DNA of 64,000 bases, taken from contig JAGHZU010000001.1 in NCBI GenBank assembly GCA_017745235.1, positions 310,001 to 374,000 on the forward strand, read 5' to 3'. The translations under genes were made by a program, and so were the position numbers. The notes under the pieces were generated by a model that did not search any database, was not told the origin of the DNA, and worked only from the letters and a program-made list of their open reading frames with translations. Each line of letters opens with the position of its first letter. Position 1 is the stretch's first letter. Positions 62,420-64,000 of the stretch are shown in pieces. This DNA is from Caulobacter sp. GTDB taxonomy: Bacteria > Pseudomonadota > Alphaproteobacteria > Caulobacterales > Caulobacteraceae.

Positions 62420-64000
62420 CTACATCCGCTCGGGCGCTTCGATGCCCAGCAGGTTCAGCGCCAGCTCCAGCTGCTTCAGCGTTGTCTCCGCCAGCGTCAG
62501 GCGCGAGGCGCGGACGGCCTCGTCGTCGGCGCTCAGGATCGGGCAGGCCGCGTAGAACTTCGAGAAGGTCTGGGCCAGCTTGTAGGCGTGCTCGGCGATG
62601 AAGTTGGGAGCCTTCTTGTCGTAGGCCTCCGACAGCGCGCCCTCGAAGGCGTCCAGCAGCAGGGTCAGGTCGCGCTCGGCCGGTTCGGCCACCACGACGG
62701 GACCCGAGACCGCCTTCTGCTCGGCGGCCTTGCGCAGGATGCTCTTGATGCGCACCGACTGGTACAGCAGGTACGGCCCGGTCTTGCCTTCGAAGCTGGT
62801 GAAGCGGTCCAGGTCGAAGACGTAGGAGGTGCCGCGGAAGTTCTGAAGATCGGCGAACTTCAGGGCCGCGATGCCCACCTTGTGGGCGGTGTCCTCGAAC
62901 GCCTCGTCCGACAGCTCCGCGCCCAGGCCAGCCTCGCGCAGGCGCTCCCGGGCCTTCTCGCGGGCCATCTCGATCAGGTCGTGCAGCTTCAGGACGCCGC
63001 CGGCGCGGGTCTTGAAGGGCTTGCCGTCCTGGCCGTTCATGGTGCCGAAGCCGATGTGCTCCAGCCCGCCCGGCGTGGCGTAGCCGGCCAGGTAGGCGGC
63101 GCGGAACACCTGCTCGAAGTGGTCGGCCTGCCGCTGGTCGACGGCGTAGAGGATCAGGTGCGGGTCGAACGACTTGCGACGGTCCAGGATGGTGGCCAGG
63201 TCCGTCGTGCCGTACATGGCCGAGCCTTCGGACGAGACGACCAGCAGCGGGTCGGGGCTCTCGACCTCGACCACCGTGCCGTCGGCCAGCTTCTTCTTCT
63301 TGGTCTCGCCGGGACGGGCCACGCGGACGATCCGCGCGCCCTGGTCGTCGACCAGCAGGCCCTTGTCCTCCAGCTGGCGGACCATCGGGGCGATCAGGTC
63401 CTGCACGTCGCTCTCGCCCTTCCACAGGTCGAAGTCGACGCCCAGGGCGTGGAACTCGCGCTCCAGGGCCACGCGGCTGATGTTGACGAAGTGGCGCCAC
63501 AGCAGGCGGTAGCCGAAGCGGCCGTTCTGCAGTTCGGCGGTGGCCTTGCGGGCCCGCTCCTTGAACTCGGCGTCCTCCTTCTGGCGCGCCGAGGCGGCGG
63601 GATAGATGCGATCCAGGTCCGCCAGCGTCACGCGCTGGGCGAACTCGGCCATCACCTTGTCCTCGTCGGCCTTGGAGAAGTCGCGCGGGGCCTCGACCAG
63701 GCGCTCGAGCAGGGCGCGGATGAAGGCGTCCTCCTCCATGATGGCGCTGATCAGCAGGCCCATCTGGAAGCCCCAGTCGCCGAAGTGGGCGTCGCCCACC
63801 ACGTCGTCGCCGCGGAAGCGGTACAGGCGCTTGACCGACTCGCCGATGATCGAGGCCCGCAGGTGGCCCACGTGCATCGGCTTGGCCACGTTGGGACCGG
63901 CATAGTCGACCAGCACCCGGCGCGGATTGGGCAGGGGCTCGGCCCCGGCGCGCGGATCGGCGGCGATCTCGTTGGCGCGGGCGGCCAGGGCGTCGCTGGA
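62420..64000 (-). CDS. argS: arginyl-tRNA synthetase, 5' end cut by the window
   Basis: Class I aminoacyl-tRNA synthetase charging tRNA-Arg. The visible 526 codons hold the HIGH-like motif in [23 protein letters not shown]. They also hold the catalytic core with [40 protein letters not shown] and [20 protein letters not shown] (in place of a standard KMSKS, as is usual for ArgRS), and the anticodon-binding DALR helical domain ([15 protein letters not shown] to the end). The N-terminal domain continues beyond base 64000. The gene stops right beside an ORF6N remnant. Confidence 0.96.
   Translation of the reverse strand, partial: SSDALAARANEIAADPRAGAEPLPNPRRVLVDYAGPNVAKPMHVGHLRASIIGESVKRLYRFRGDDVVGDAHFGDWGFQMGLLISAIMEEDAFIRALLERLVEAPRDFSKADEDKVMAEFAQRVTLADLDRIYPAASARQKEDAEFKERARKATAELQNGRFGYRLLWRHFVNISRVALEREFHALGVDFDLWKGESDVQDLIAPMVRQLEDKGLLVDDQGARIVRVARPGETKKKKLADGTVVEVESPDPLLVVSSEGSAMYGTTDLATILDRRKSFDPHLILYAVDQRQADHFEQVFRAAYLAGYATPGGLEHIGFGTMNGQDGKPFKTRAGGVLKLHDLIEMAREKARERLREAGLGAELSDEAFEDTAHKVGIAALKFADLQNFRGTSYVFDLDRFTSFEGKTGPYLLYQSVRIKSILRKAAEQKAVSGPVVVAEPAERDLTLLLDAFEGALSEAYDKKAPNFIAEHAYKLAQTFSKFYAACPILSADDEAVRASRLTLAETTLKQLELALNLLGIEAPERM

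Overview
The window is GC-rich, densely coded DNA from an alphaproteobacterium, almost certainly a Caulobacter species. The best evidence is a 358-residue CcrM (GANTC adenine methyltransferase) with a CtrA-type promoter. Supporting evidence is the neighbourhood ccrM, mutY, DUF721, two DsbA-like proteins and smc, the split alphaproteobacterial F0 operon (atpI-B-E-F'-F), and split GcvPA/GcvPB. This is a core chromosomal segment. I see no rRNA, tRNA, CRISPR array, intact insertion sequence or prophage.

Layout. 1-12.5 kb: a cut POT peptide transporter, small housekeeping and unknown genes (DUF427, gshA, rsmE, ppk2, aldo/keto reductase, VOC protein, methyltransferase, desaturase) and ubiA. 12.6-16.9 kb: catalase, hemF, a dihaem cytochrome and a class I glutamine amidotransferase. 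17-20.2 kb: a cca / Nudix / DUF1285 / GNAT run on the minus strand. 20.4-28.5 kb: MFS exporter, acetyltransferase, TfoX-like protein, two SDRs, an enoyl-CoA hydratase with MarR, a nickel/cobalt efflux pair (rcnA-like and rcnR-like) and an MBL hydrolase. 28.5-35.9 kb: a secreted protein of five four-cysteine repeats, a TPP enzyme, a lysoplasmalogenase, a feruloyl-CoA synthase-like ligase and an ECF sigma/YCII pair. 36-42 kb: dihydroorotase, glycosyltransferase 9, YgfZ, a hydrolase, an HTH/DUF2975 pair, tag and rnhB. 43-51.6 kb: the cell-cycle and chromosome block (ccrM, mutY, DUF721, two DsbA-like genes, smc). 51.8-54.3 kb: the F0 operon. 54.8-57 kb: DUF6481, a TSUP permease and two tandem PGPGW-like membrane proteins. 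57.1-61.9 kb: gcvT-gcvH-gcvPA-gcvPB behind a tandem glycine riboswitch. 62-64 kb: a broken ORF6N gene and the 3' part of argS.

Between genes there are three families of dispersed palindromic repeats. The largest is a two-module element of about 120-150 bp present five times, four of them between convergent genes. Several palindromes look like local operators: upstream of rcnA, of the MarR gene, of the HTH/DUF2975 pair and of the ORF6N remnant.

The items I find most worth a second look are these: the ORF6N remnant, whose promoter palindrome is nearly copied inside its own coding sequence; the two-module repeat family; the 20-cysteine five-repeat secreted protein; an RcnR-like repressor lacking the usual metal-ligand cysteine next to a perfect G/C-tract operator; and the cluster of GANTC sites upstream of ccrM.
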